A stretch of DNA of 63,054 bases from UBA10107 sp964572885. GTDB lineage: Archaea; Nanobdellota; Nanobdellia; Woesearchaeales; UBA10107. The stretch covers positions 1 through 63,054 of the forward strand of contig CAZNFC010000001.1 in assembly GCA_964572885.1 (NCBI GenBank). Reading direction: 5' to 3'. Each line of letters starts with the position of its first letter. The stretch's first letter is position 1. The translations under genes were made by a program, and so were the position numbers. This document shows positions 31,368-40,554 of the stretch, one piece after another. The notes beneath the pieces were generated by a model. The model was not told the origin of the DNA and made no database searches. It worked only from the letters and a program-made list of their open reading frames with translations.

Positions 31368-31856
31368 ATGTTTAGAAGAATGATAAGAATAGACTACGGA
31401 TTGCCGGCGGATGTCGCAAAGCTTATTGGAAGAAAGGATTTAGCTACTTCTGAAACTGGAAGACAATTGCTTGCTCAAAGAAAAAGGAACAGCAGACTTG
31501 CTAAAGCAGGTATAGTTGCTCTTGCTATAGGGGCAGGCTACTTTGGCGGATTAGGAAAATGGAACCCTGCTCATAAAGCGTATAGTGCTGTCAGTAAACT
31601 CGTGACAGGAAAACCATCTGCAGAACACAATGGTATTTTTACAGAAAATGGCCATACTTATCACTTCAGAAAAGCGCATCTTGCAAGAGAAGGACTGGAA
31701 TATGCAGTAAGTCACAGTACAAAAATACAGATACCTGAACTTGCTAACACCGATCTTGTTTATCTGACTATGCAAAAGAATGGATTATCCGGGAAAAACA
31801 TAGATATTTTGGCCGATGGAGATTATTGGCTTCCTGTTCCTCTAAAAACAAGATAA
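31368..31856 (+). CDS. Hypothetical membrane-anchored protein, 162 aa
   Basis: Basic N-terminus, one hydrophobic helix (AGIVALAIGAGYFGGLGKW, residues 46-64), then an extracellular domain with many Lys/His and DILADGDYWLPVPLKTR at the end. Preceded by a GGAGTGAT ribosome site and a TATA-like box. Not recognised. Confidence 0.55.
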   Translation: MFRRMIRIDYGLPADVAKLIGRKDLATSETGRQLLAQRKRNSRLAKAGIVALAIGAGYFGGLGKWNPAHKAYSAVSKLVTGKPSAEHNGIFTENGHTYHFRKAHLAREGLEYAVSHSTKIQIPELANTDLVYLTMQKNGLSGKNIDILADGDYWLPVPLKTR

Positions 31857-31886
31857 TTTTATAAACATTCTTTCTAAACTATATTT

Positions 31887-32282
31887 ATGATTAATGTAAA
31901 TGTCAAGTTTACTTCAATAGAGATAAGCAAATACATAAGAAATGAGCCTGTAACACTGAAAGTTCTCTTTAATGACGGCAAAAAAGAGCATTCTATCCTG
32001 AAAACAACAGATCTCGTCAATATTAATGAACTTGCAGATCAAATAAAGAGTGATGCAAAGAAGATGATGAAAGACATGAACTCATCTTCAGGAACGGGAA
32101 TGTTTGACGGAGTTGTCACGGTAGTATTCGGTGATATTGATGATGAAGTCAATGCAACTGAAAGACTCTCGAATTCTCTTGGAAGGATAAGAGAAGACAT
32201 AAGAAAGATGAAAAACAACACCACTTCGCAGAATTATCTTCAGAGAATAGCTATGTTTTCAGGCTCAAGATATTCAATATAA
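31887..32282 (+). CDS. Hypothetical protein, 131 aa
   Basis: Soluble protein: INVNVKFTSIEISKYIRNEP, LADQIKSDAKKMMKDMNSSS and a C-terminal helix rich in charged residues. Beta-strands then helices by pattern. No signal or membrane helix. The stop lies 2 nt before the convergent zinc-ribbon gene. Family not recognised. Confidence 0.55.
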   Translation: MINVNVKFTSIEISKYIRNEPVTLKVLFNDGKKEHSILKTTDLVNINELADQIKSDAKKMMKDMNSSSGTGMFDGVVTVVFGDIDDEVNATERLSNSLGRIREDIRKMKNNTTSQNYLQRIAMFSGSRYSI

Positions 32283-32284
32283 TA

Positions 32285-32443
32285 TCATTCGTCTGTAAAT
32301 TCATTAAGAAGTTCCTGGGCTGTTTTCTCAGGGACTACAGTTTCCCTTCTGTTGCAGTAAGGGCATATTTTTGGAGGCAACGACTTGCCTTTATCTTTAG
32401 GAGCAAAACTGTACTTGCAATTTTCACAATAAAACCTTACCAT
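32285..32443 (-). CDS. Zinc-ribbon protein, 52 aa
   Basis: Start chosen at 32443 (MVRFYCENCKYSFAPKDKGK) rather than the longer ORF from 32563, because a TATA box (tttataaag, minus strand, 32463-32474) lies about 25 nt upstream and the added residues look unlike a protein. CENC-x20-CPYC makes one zinc ribbon. The C-terminus has VVPEKTAQELLNEFTDE. Probably a nucleic-acid-binding or adaptor protein. Opposite strand from the M17 gene, 106 nt apart. Confidence 0.65.
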   Translation of the reverse strand: MVRFYCENCKYSFAPKDKGKSLPPKICPYCNRRETVVPEKTAQELLNEFTDE

Positions 32444-32549
32444 GTAAAAAACAAGAATATCCTGCTTTATAAACATTTTGGAAATGAAGGCCTGCAGAGG
32501 CCTTCCAGCCAAGAATAAATTTATAAACATCTGAGGTTGAAGTAATAAT

Positions 32550-33974
32550 ATGAAGATAGACATAGGAAGAAAAAAAGGCGTTTATGTAATTCCGGTTTAC
32601 GGCGAAAAGGATAAAGTTCATTTTTTTGATTCTAAAAACAATGATTTAAAGGATAAGATAAAAAAAGAACTTGAAAACTTTCATTATGACGGTAAAAAAG
32701 AGACGACATTATTCTTTAAAGTTGGAAGCGATAAAGTACTTCTTGTCGGGATAAATAAAGAATACACTCTCGAAGATATAAGAAGAGCTTATTCAGTCGT
32801 ATTCAAGACATTGAAGACAAGAAAAGAGGAAAATTCCGTAATTGAAGTTCCTAAGGAAAGCGAAAAGGAAGTCAAGGCCGTGATTGAAGGGCTTGATTTG
32901 AGCGACTATAAATTTGATAAATATGTAATGGAAAAAGATGAGAAAGAGATTGAGATGAATGTCTCTTTGGATGTCAACTCAAAATTTAGTAACTTACTGA
33001 AAGAAACTCTTCTTATCGATGAAAAAGTAAAGTTTGTAAGGGATTTAGTCAATGAGAACTCAATAGAGAAACCTCCTCAGAAGATAGCAGAGATGGTATC
33101 TAATTTCGCTCACAGGAATAAATTGAAGTATGAGGTACTTGATGAAAAGAAAATAAAATCAGAAGGATTGAATCTCATATGGGCAGTCGGAAAAGGTTCA
33201 GAATTCCCTCCAAGATTGATAGTAGCAGAATATGATGGGGATCCTAAATCAAAAGAGAAGATTGCATTAGTAGGAAAAGGAGTGGTATTCGACACAGGAG
33301 GGACAAATCTTAAGCCGACAAACTACATAGAAGATATGAAGATAGACATGGCAGGAGCTGCGACATGTTTCGGAGCATTCATGCTTGCTGTTGAATTGAA
33401 GATAAAAAAGAATATAGTTTTAGTGATACCTTCTGTCGAGAATGCGATATCAGGAAACTCTTACAAGCCTGGAGATTTCTTTATATCATACTCAGGAATA
33501 GGAGTTGAAGTAGGGAATACTGATGCAGAAGGAAGATTGATCCTTGCAGATGCATTGTCTTACGTCCAGGAAAATTACAAACCTACAAAAATAATTGATT
33601 TGGCGACATTGACAGGAGCATGCACTGTTGCGTTAGGACAGAATATAGCAGGATTATTCGGAAATGACAAGGAACTGATGAATGAAATCGATAAAGCCGG
33701 AGAAGAGACAGATGAAAAAGTTTGGGAACTGCCTTTGACTGATGAATTCAGAGAGCAGATGAAAAGCAAATTTGCAGATATTAAAAATGACGGGGACAGA
33801 TACGGAGGAGCAAGCCAGGGAGCTGCTTTCCTTGAGAGATTCATACAAAAAGGAGTCAAATGGGCTCATCTTGATATAGCAGGCCCTGCAAAATCAAAGA
33901 AGGAAAGCTACTATATTCCTGAGTACGGAACAGGAAGAGGAGTAAGGCTTCTGATTGAATTCCTGAAGAAATAA
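32550..33974 (+). CDS. pepA: Leucyl aminopeptidase, M17 family
   Basis: 474 residues. The M17 signature NTDAEGRLILADAL is present, with the metal and substrate residues: KGVVFDTGGTNLKP (Lys, Asp), DMKIDMAGAATCFG (Asp, Asp), and IIDLATLTGACTVALG. The N-terminal half is the less conserved M17 N-terminal domain. Cytosolic metal-dependent aminopeptidase with two Zn/Mn ions. A leader with TATA tttataaac (32520-32529) precedes the ATG. Confidence 0.9.
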   Translation: MKIDIGRKKGVYVIPVYGEKDKVHFFDSKNNDLKDKIKKELENFHYDGKKETTLFFKVGSDKVLLVGINKEYTLEDIRRAYSVVFKTLKTRKEENSVIEVPKESEKEVKAVIEGLDLSDYKFDKYVMEKDEKEIEMNVSLDVNSKFSNLLKETLLIDEKVKFVRDLVNENSIEKPPQKIAEMVSNFAHRNKLKYEVLDEKKIKSEGLNLIWAVGKGSEFPPRLIVAEYDGDPKSKEKIALVGKGVVFDTGGTNLKPTNYIEDMKIDMAGAATCFGAFMLAVELKIKKNIVLVIPSVENAISGNSYKPGDFFISYSGIGVEVGNTDAEGRLILADALSYVQENYKPTKIIDLATLTGACTVALGQNIAGLFGNDKELMNEIDKAGEETDEKVWELPLTDEFREQMKSKFADIKNDGDRYGGASQGAAFLERFIQKGVKWAHLDIAGPAKSKKESYYIPEYGTGRGVRLLIEFLKK

Positions 33975-34026
33975 ATGAATTATTCTATCGGTTAACTTTA
34001 AATAATACTTCTAAGTTGGCTTGAGA

Positions 34027-34599
34027 ATGGACTATTTGTTTTACATACAGCCAAACTCAGAAATAATAGAGGAACTGCATTCGTTTATAGAGACATATCC
34101 GGACGTCTATAAAGTTCACACTCCTTTTGCTCATTGCACTGTGATGAGAGCTTCATTTCCAAGTCAAAATCAATCTCAGATGACTGAAACTCTTGATAAC
34201 ATAGCAAAAAGCCATGATCCATTTGAAGTTGAACTTGGAAAAATAAAAACAATCGATAAAAATTTATTCACAATCGGAATATCATCTTCAGGATTGATAG
34301 GTCTTCATATGAAAATTATAGAAGGGATGGCTCCTTTAATAGACAGGGACAATCCGTTGAGGTTAAAGCCTGAATTAAGAGATGGGCCGAAAAGAGAAGA
34401 GATGGTAAAGAAATATGGATATCCGCATGCCGGAGAATTTTACACTCCTCACTTAACATTATTTTCATTAAGGCCTAACCATATGGAAGTTTTCCCAGGA
34501 AGATTTGAAGGAAAATCCTGGACTGCAAAAGAAATAAGAATCGCTTTCCTGGATCAGGGAAAATATCATTTGCTTCATACATCTGAATTCAAAGTATGA
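34027..34599 (+). CDS. 2H phosphoesterase (LigT/2'-5' RNA ligase-like), 190 aa
   Basis: Two His-x-Thr/Leu motifs separated by about 110 residues: FAHCTVM near residue 36 and TPHLTLF near 145, the hallmark of the 2H phosphoesterase fold. Family members hydrolyse 2',3'-cyclic phosphates or 2'-5' links in RNA. The frame is open from a TTG at 34021; the ATG at 34027 (MDYLFYIQ) is preferred. The stop overlaps L15e's convergent end region by 2 nt of spacing. Confidence 0.75.
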   Translation: MDYLFYIQPNSEIIEELHSFIETYPDVYKVHTPFAHCTVMRASFPSQNQSQMTETLDNIAKSHDPFEVELGKIKTIDKNLFTIGISSSGLIGLHMKIIEGMAPLIDRDNPLRLKPELRDGPKREEMVKKYGYPHAGEFYTPHLTLFSLRPNHMEVFPGRFEGKSWTAKEIRIAFLDQGKYHLLHTSEFKV

Positions 34600-34600
34600 G

Positions 34601-35182
34601 TTACTTTCTAAGCAAACCTTTTCTTCTCTTTCTATTGGCGGTTCTGCTTGGTCTAAGCTTTTCAGTTCCAAGGCCTTTGCCTCTCAATAATCCTCTTGAA
34701 CGCTTGCCTGACGAAGTCAAACCTCTGAATGCTCTTCCTTTGTTTGAAGCCATCCAATTCAATATAGGATCCGCTTTTATCGCAGGATGAGAGACGTCAA
34801 CCATGATCACTTCGTACCAATAATTGTTTCCGTCCACTCCTACTTCATATGAATTAAGAACTTCGCAGTTCACATATTTGTCTGCAACTCTCTGTTCTGC
34901 GATTGCCTGATAATTCTGCATCAATGATTTTCTTGTAGTCCAATTGGCTGATCTTCTTCCGCCAGTTGGGAAAGGCGCACTGTGTCCTCCTCTCTTTACT
35001 CTTTGCCTAACAATGAATATTCCCTGTTTTGCTCTGTATCCTAATGATCTTGCTCTGTCTAATTTTGTAGGAAAATCAATCTTTAAAGTTGACGGTTCGG
35101 ATCTCCATTGAACTAACCTATTTCTTTGTATTTCCGGAGAAATATTATGTGTGTTCTGTCTTATGTATTTGTATAATGCCAT
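34601..35182 (-). CDS. rpl15e: 50S ribosomal protein L15e
   Basis: 193 residues from the ATG at 35182 (MALYKYIRQNTHNIS); an upstream Met in the same frame is not needed. The segments STLKIDFPTKLDRARSLGY, GIFIVRQRVKRGG and the basic C-terminus (GKRSRGLLRGKGLG, ANRKRRKGLLRK) are L15e. The leader has an AAAATGG context and a TATA at about 35275 (tttataaa). Confidence 0.93.
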   Translation of the reverse strand: MALYKYIRQNTHNISPEIQRNRLVQWRSEPSTLKIDFPTKLDRARSLGYRAKQGIFIVRQRVKRGGHSAPFPTGGRRSANWTTRKSLMQNYQAIAEQRVADKYVNCEVLNSYEVGVDGNNYWYEVIMVDVSHPAIKADPILNWMASNKGRAFRGLTSSGKRSRGLLRGKGLGTEKLRPSRTANRKRRKGLLRK

Positions 35183-35282
35183 TTTATGTAGCCTCCATTG
35201 TTTTAATTTAACACATAGATTCAAGGAAGCAATTCCTCACAGCTCTATGATAAAGAAGCAAAACCCTGGCTCCTTTATAAAG

Positions 35283-35297
35283 GTTATCATTGATAAC
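35283..35297. promoter_or_regulatory. Palindrome GTTATCA-T-TGATAAC
   Basis: Two 7-bp arms with one central T, 15 bp. It lies in the 178-nt divergent region between L15e and the ROK gene, near TATA stretches on both sides (35273-35281 and 35311-35320), making it a candidate operator for the ROK-like gene or L15e. ROK proteins are often transcription regulators that bind such palindromes. Confidence 0.4.
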
Positions 35298-35360
35298 TCC
35301 GTAGTGGTCATAAATCTATATATAAAAACTCGAATTATTTTCCATATGGTGGGGTGTTAG

Positions 35361-36215
35361 ATGGATAGAGAATTCCTGATTGGAGTTGAAGTCAACTCAA
35401 AGACGATAACGACTGGATTAGTCGATTTGAGTGGCAAGATTGTGAAAAAGATCACTATACCTGCTGAAATATCTAAAGGCAAGAAGAAAGTCATAGATAA
35501 CATAGCTGCTTCTATCAATAAAGTCAAAAAGAATAAAGTCATAGGAGTGGGAGTTTCTTTGCCCGGAATCATAAACAGGGAGAAAGGAATCGTTGTTGAA
35601 TCATCATTTCCAGGATGGAATGGATTGCTGTTAAAGAAGTTCCTGGAAGAACAGGTCCATGTTCCTGTGTTTATCGAAAATGAAGGAAAATGTTTTGCTA
35701 TAGCTGAATACAAATGCGGCACATTCAGGAAGACAGAAAATTCAATAGGAGTCCTTTTCAATGATACAATAAGTTCCGGACTGATAATAGACGGAAAGCT
35801 GGCAAAAGGATGTTATTTCGCAGCAGGAAGCGTAAGCCACTCATCTGTAGACGGCAAAGGAGGAAAATTAGAGGATTATTCTTCTCCTTCCGCGATAGAA
35901 AGGATTTTTAAGGCAAAGACAAAAAAAGCAAAATCAATAAATGAGATAATTATGCTTCAAAATGACAAAGCAGCAAAAGATGTCCTTAAATCAGCAGGAA
36001 CTTATTTTGGGATTTCCATGTCTCATCTTGTCAATGCTCTTAATCCTGAATTGATAATCGTAGGCGGCGCTTTGGGAAGATCTGACTATTTCCTTGAAGC
36101 TGCCGAGAATGCGATGCAGAGCAAAAGCAATGAAGTATGCGGAAGAAGAGTGAAGCTAATAGGTTCCAAGCTTAATGATTCAGCAATGTTAGGCGCTGCA
36201 AGCATTGTCATATGA
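35361..36215 (+). CDS. Degenerate ROK-family protein, 284 aa
   Basis: The layout is ROK (sugar kinase/repressor). ATP-site motif reads LIGVEVNSKTITTGLVDL instead of the usual DxGGTK; the catalytic ENDAN is ENEGKCFAIAE (Asp to Glu); the zinc motif CxCGxxGCxE is missing (HSSVDGKGGKLEDY). GVGVSLPGI, AKGCYFAAGS and VNALNPELIIVGGAL are conserved. A GGTG ribosome site precedes the ATG. Either a kinase that lost its activity or a regulator with another ligand. Confidence 0.7.
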   Translation: MDREFLIGVEVNSKTITTGLVDLSGKIVKKITIPAEISKGKKKVIDNIAASINKVKKNKVIGVGVSLPGIINREKGIVVESSFPGWNGLLLKKFLEEQVHVPVFIENEGKCFAIAEYKCGTFRKTENSIGVLFNDTISSGLIIDGKLAKGCYFAAGSVSHSSVDGKGGKLEDYSSPSAIERIFKAKTKKAKSINEIIMLQNDKAAKDVLKSAGTYFGISMSHLVNALNPELIIVGGALGRSDYFLEAAENAMQSKSNEVCGRRVKLIGSKLNDSAMLGAASIVI

Positions 36216-36257
36216 TGACGACAAAACTTATTTAAGCTTCTGACTCATCAATATTCT

Positions 36258-38300
36258 ATGATTATCAGATCAATCCATCTAAATAACATAAGAAGCTACG
36301 TCAACCAGAAGATAAGCTTCAATGAAGGGATAAGCGTCCTTTCAGGAGACATAGGTTCTGGAAAATCTTCAATACTTCTTGCAGTTGAGTTTGCATTGTT
36401 CGGGATAAATGATTCAGGAGATTCTTTATTGAGAAAAGGAGAGAATGACGGATTCGTCGAATTAAAATTTGAAATAAATAACCAGGAATATTCAATAAGA
36501 AGATATCTGAAGAGAAAATCTGACGGCATAAGGCAGGCGAACGGATACATAATAACTAAAGATACAAAAAAAGATATGACGCCTGTCGAGTTAAAGCAGT
36601 TCATAATAACTTTACTTGGATATCCTCAGGAATCTGTAAATAAAAAACCGTTAATCTACAGATATACGACATATACTCCACAAGACGAGATGAAGCAGAT
36701 ATTATACGAAAACTCGGATGAAAGAGTGAATATAATAAGAAAGATATTCGGGATCGACAAATACCAGAGGATAATAGAGAATTCAACTATATTCTCAAGA
36801 ACTTTAAGAGAAAATAAAAGAGAACTCATAGGAAAGACTTCTGATCTTGAGATGAAAAAGATAGAACTTAAGAAAACGACAGAAGAAAAGGATGAATTGA
36901 TAAAAAAAGAGAAAGAAGCCGATATCAGGTTAATAGAAGCAAAAAAGCAGACAAATTCAATGAAGGAAAATATTATTTTAATTGAGCAGGAAATAAAAAA
37001 ATATAATGAGATAAGAAGAGAGAAAACTACACTCGAATCATCCATAAAACATATGGAAGTGCAGGAAAACTCCATTAAGACAGAAATAGCAAGATTGGAA
37101 GATGAACTGATAATTTTGAAAGGAAAAATAAGCCCGGATAAGCTTGAAAGATTAAAACTCAAGATAAGAAAAGAGATAAAAGACGAAATTTTGAATTTGG
37201 AAAAACAGCAGTTAGAATTACAGAGAATTATAGGAGAATTTGAAGCGATAAAAAAACAATCGGAAAAGACAAAAAGCCAGATAAGTGAATTGGATGACTG
37301 CCCGTTATGCCTGCAGCATGTCCATCATGAGCACAAGGAAAAGATAAGATCATCAGAGAATGAGAGGATAATGGAAGCAGAATATAAATTAAGAGAAGCC
37401 AAAGACAGCACATACAGGATAAAAGAAGAGTTATCAATAAAAAACAAGGAACTCAATGAAAGCAATGAAGCTGAAAGAGAAATATCAATAATGAGCATAC
37501 ATATAAAGAACATGAATGAAAAAGAGATATTTTTGAACGAAAAGAAAGAGATTCATAATAAATTGATAAAAGAGATATCAGAGCTGAAAGAAAAGAACAT
37601 GAAAATAAAACTTATTGATTTCGAGGAAAAGGAAAATCAATACAATCTTATGAAGAAAAACTATGAAAAATTCCAGAATGCCGAAAGAGAAGCAGAGATC
37701 GAGAAGATAAGGATGACTACTGAGATGAAAAATAAGGAGAAATCTGAATCAACGATCAAAAGTGAGATAGAAACAAAAGAGAAGATAAAGATGAAGATAT
37801 CGGAGATGACAAATATTGAGAACTGGCTGCAGAACAACTTTGCAAATATAATATCAATCATGGAAAAGCATGTCCTTAGCAGCATATATTTTGCCTTCAA
37901 TGATTATTTCAAAGAGATGTTTGAACTGTTGATAGAAGATGACAGATTATCTTCAAGGATCGATGAAAACTTCACTCCTGTAATCGAGCAGAATTCATAC
38001 GAAACAGGATTCGATAATCTTTCAGGAGGGGAAAAGACAAGCCTATGTTTAGCCTATAGATTAGCTCTTCACAAGGCAATAAACGGGATGATGTCTGGCA
38101 TAAATACAAGAGGGCTGCTCCTTATGGACGAGCCGACTGACGGATTCAGCAATGAACAGATAGACAAGATGAAAGATCTGTTCACAAACCTAAATGCTTT
38201 CCAGACAATCATAGTCTCTCATGAGAACAAGATAGAAAGCATAGCAGACCATGTAGTAAGAATAGTCAAGGAAGGCCACGAAAGCAAGGTCACAGCTTAG
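36258..38300 (+). CDS. rad50: Rad50-like SMC ATPase
   Basis: 680 residues. Walker A GDIGSGKSSILLAVEFALFG near residue 30; zinc hook CPLC (348-351) at the tip of a long coiled coil; signature NLSGGEKTSLCLAYRLAL near 588; Walker B LLLMDEPTDGFS near 620. Shorter than most archaeal Rad50 (about 850-900), so the coiled coil arms are reduced. Partner Mre11 is not adjacent; the phosphoesterase at 17435 is a separate subgroup. Role: double-strand-break repair. Confidence 0.85.
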   Translation: MIIRSIHLNNIRSYVNQKISFNEGISVLSGDIGSGKSSILLAVEFALFGINDSGDSLLRKGENDGFVELKFEINNQEYSIRRYLKRKSDGIRQANGYIITKDTKKDMTPVELKQFIITLLGYPQESVNKKPLIYRYTTYTPQDEMKQILYENSDERVNIIRKIFGIDKYQRIIENSTIFSRTLRENKRELIGKTSDLEMKKIELKKTTEEKDELIKKEKEADIRLIEAKKQTNSMKENIILIEQEIKKYNEIRREKTTLESSIKHMEVQENSIKTEIARLEDELIILKGKISPDKLERLKLKIRKEIKDEILNLEKQQLELQRIIGEFEAIKKQSEKTKSQISELDDCPLCLQHVHHEHKEKIRSSENERIMEAEYKLREAKDSTYRIKEELSIKNKELNESNEAEREISIMSIHIKNMNEKEIFLNEKKEIHNKLIKEISELKEKNMKIKLIDFEEKENQYNLMKKNYEKFQNAEREAEIEKIRMTTEMKNKEKSESTIKSEIETKEKIKMKISEMTNIENWLQNNFANIISIMEKHVLSSIYFAFNDYFKEMFELLIEDDRLSSRIDENFTPVIEQNSYETGFDNLSGGEKTSLCLAYRLALHKAINGMMSGINTRGLLLMDEPTDGFSNEQIDKMKDLFTNLNAFQTIIVSHENKIESIADHVVRIVKEGHESKVTA

Positions 38301-38389
38301 AATTGGAAGAAACTTTAGAACACCTTCCTTTAAAAAGATTTAAATAGTAGTAAATGGTATTATTTACAATAACTATTGGTGTTAGATAG

Positions 38390-39069
38390 ATGAAAAAGAG
38401 GGCATTTATTTTCATATTAATTTTCTTCCTGGTACCATTAGCTTTTGCTCAAGTATCCAGCATAAGGATGGATAAGATAGGAAGTTCTGAAGCAACAATA
38501 TCTCCTCTCGGAGAAGCCGTATTTGACGTTACATTCACAAATGAAAAATTGACTGATGACGTAGTTTTCCTTGAAGTTTCAGATGTAAGATGGTCGATAA
38601 GCGCTACGAATGCGTATGAATATACGACAGGAATCGCATTAGGGCCTCAGGAATCACATACGACAAAGATTTACATGAAACCTGCTACAGGAATAGAGCC
38701 TGGAACTTATTTTGTTGAACTAAGAGCAAGATCGCAGAATACAAAAGAATACGCAAGCCAGATATTTGTAATAAAAGTCGATCCAAAAGTAATGGACTAC
38801 TCAGTTGAAGTTCCTGTCGAAGTCCTTGAACCGGTATCAATTGATCCGAGCAGGACAAATTCGATAAAAGTCTTATTCAAGAATCCATATCCTGTTTATC
38901 TGATAAATCTAAGCATCGATGCGAACAGCAAGTTCCTAAATAAAAATACTGAAGTTGATATCCCTCCAAATTCAGACAAGATAGTTGATTTTTCTCTAAG
39001 CATAGATTCGTCCACTCCTAAGCAGGAAGATACGTTGAAAATAACAGTGAAACAAAATGGAAAGCAGGT
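38390..39069 (+). CDS. Secreted surface protein, N-terminal part (cut by an assembly gap)
   Basis: Signal peptide MKKRAFIFILIFFLVPLAFA; then beta-sandwich segments (ISPLGEAVFDVTFTNEKLTD, IALGPQESHTTKIYMKP and the SLSIDSSTPKQEDTLKITVK end), typical of NEW3/CARDB-type archaeal surface proteins. The frame runs into N39070-39079 and continues as the next entry. A GGTG site (ttggtgttagatag) precedes the ATG. Upstream gap has TATA-like tttaaatag. Function unknown. Confidence 0.75.
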
Positions 39070-39079
39070 NNNNNNNNNN
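39070..39079. other. Assembly gap, 10 N
   Basis: Ten N bases interrupt a continuous surface-protein gene. The two flanking frames differ by one (about 667 bases between starts, modulo 3 gives 1), so the real gap size is not 10 bases. The number 10 is likely a placeholder for an unknown or short gap. Confidence 0.9.
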
Positions 39080-39803
39080 AAAAACGATATTCATAAAAGA
39101 ATACAGACTGCCTTACAAAGTGGATGTTATCTCAAGCAAGCATTTCCTCTATACTGAACACGACATCACCTTCACAAATACAGAAGGTGCATTGAAAAAA
39201 TTAGATGCATCAATACAGAAACCAAGCACTTACGCAATATTAAGGACTGCTCCTGGAGCAAAGACAGAAGAATTTGACGGAGTTCAGTACCTTGTCTGGG
39301 AAGGAGTCTCATTAAATCCTAATGAGACTTACAAGGTCCAGGTCATTGAAGATTACAGGCCTGTTGCAGGAGCAGGAATAATTCTTCTCTTGATCATAAT
39401 CGCCTACTATTCTTTGAGAAGTCCAATAATAGTCAAGAAGAAAGCTTATGCGATACACAAGAAAGACACAGGAAATAATGAATTGAAAATTGTGCTTTAC
39501 ATAATGAACAGGACAGGAAGAACATTGGAGAAAGTAAGAGTATTGGATAGATTGCCGATAATACACAGAGTTGAAGAGGATTTCGGACCTGGAACTCCTG
39601 AACCTAAATACAGGAAATCGCATGACGGAATAATACTTGACTGGGATATCGCTTTGGCTCCGAGAGAAGAGAGGATATTCACATACAAAGTAAAATCATC
39701 ACTGCCTTTAGTAGGAGAATTCACTTTGAAGCCTTGCATTGTTCAATATGGTTCTAAAGGAAGAAGGACAAGTTCAGGAGAATACAGATTAGTTATTGAT
39801 TAG
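39080..39803 (+). CDS. Membrane-anchored surface protein, C-terminal part (after the gap)
   Basis: Continues the protein begun at 38390: TIFIKEYRLPYKVDVISSKH, then ITFTNTEGALKKLDASIQK, a membrane helix (VAGAGIILLLIIIAYYSL), and a cytoplasmic-side or last beta domain with LKIVLYIMNRTGRTLEKVRV and YKVKSSLPLVGEFTLKPC. The C-terminal domain resembles conserved repeat domain DUF11. One gene with the previous entry. The stop lies near the convergent gene, overlapping by 15 nt. Confidence 0.75.
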
Positions 39804-40289
39804 ATCTTTCCATTCTTTTCTGCGTTTGCGTTCTTCTATCGCTTCATAAAAGACTATGGCTCCTCCTCCGATAAATCCCCCCAGTAGAATTGCTGATCCT
39901 GCGGAATTCCATATAAGATATTTCCTTACAAGAGGCGTATGTTCCAGTCTCTTTTTTTCTGCTTCAATAATATCAGAAACTTCTCTTATTGTCATCTTAT
40001 CCTTGTTTTTTCCTACGATATCATCCAGGAATTTTCTTCCGGAAAGAGGTACTGAATATGCGTTTTTGTATAATTCATTTTGACCTTCTGGAGAATGCTT
40101 CAATGCCTGGGTTGCATAAAAAATACCATGGTAACGGTCCATTTCCGGGTTGCCTCCGCCTACTGCATAGAAAAACTTAGGCACTCCAATTGCCGCTGTG
40201 AGAGACCAGGCTACCGTATAGGCAAGCAATACTTTGTTTGTCTTTTTTCGGAGTTTCTTTACACCTTCTGGAACAATAGGTTCTGCCAT
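39789..40289 (-). CDS. Hypothetical membrane protein, 166 aa
   Basis: Two hydrophobic helices: VLLAYTVAWSLTAAIGVPKF near residue 19 and LIWNSAGSAILLGGFIGGGA near 125, the middle part between them possibly outside, and a basic end (YEAIEERKRRKEWKDLIN). The first residues (AEPIVPEGVKKLRKKTNK) are basic and cytoplasmic. Not recognised. Convergent with the surface protein (15-nt overlap). Confidence 0.6.
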   Translation of the reverse strand: MAEPIVPEGVKKLRKKTNKVLLAYTVAWSLTAAIGVPKFFYAVGGGNPEMDRYHGIFYATQALKHSPEGQNELYKNAYSVPLSGRKFLDDIVGKNKDKMTIREVSDIIEAEKKRLEHTPLVRKYLIWNSAGSAILLGGFIGGGAIVFYEAIEERKRRKEWKDLINN

Positions 40290-40363
40290 TCTCGCCTAGA
40301 AAATAAACTCTTATAAAAATTTATCACAATGTTTATAAACAACTTTCAGGCCTGATTCTTTAC

Positions 40364-40493
40364 CCCTCCGTAGCTCAGTGGCAAGAGCGCTTGGCTGTAG
40401 GTGTAAACCATTCGTTGACTGTGCGTAAATGCACTGAATGAAAACGAAACAGCGGTGCCCGAGAGATCGCCGGTTCGAGTCCGGCCGGGGGGA
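40364..40493 (+). tRNA. tRNA-Tyr (GTA) with intron
   Basis: Acceptor CCCTCCG/CGGGGGG with discriminator A; D arm GCTC/GAGC; anticodon loop CTGTAG with GTA; intron of 57 nt (40401-40457) at the canonical position after base 37; anticodon stem CTTGG/CCGAG; T arm GCCGG-TTCGAGT-CCGGC. The intron folds CATTC/GAATG and GTGC/GCAC. A TATA-like box (tttataaac) lies about 30 nt upstream. Mature length 73 nt. Confidence 0.93.
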
Positions 40494-40554
40494 TTTTTTA
40501 TTTTGTCATTTGCTTCTTTAATGCAAAAAGTATTTAAATGAACAATGGACTAAG

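Noticed and set aside
36258..38300. Mre11 partner for Rad50 next door
   Set aside because: The neighbours are a ROK protein and a surface protein; the phosphoesterase at 17435 belongs to the SbcD-related group and is far away.
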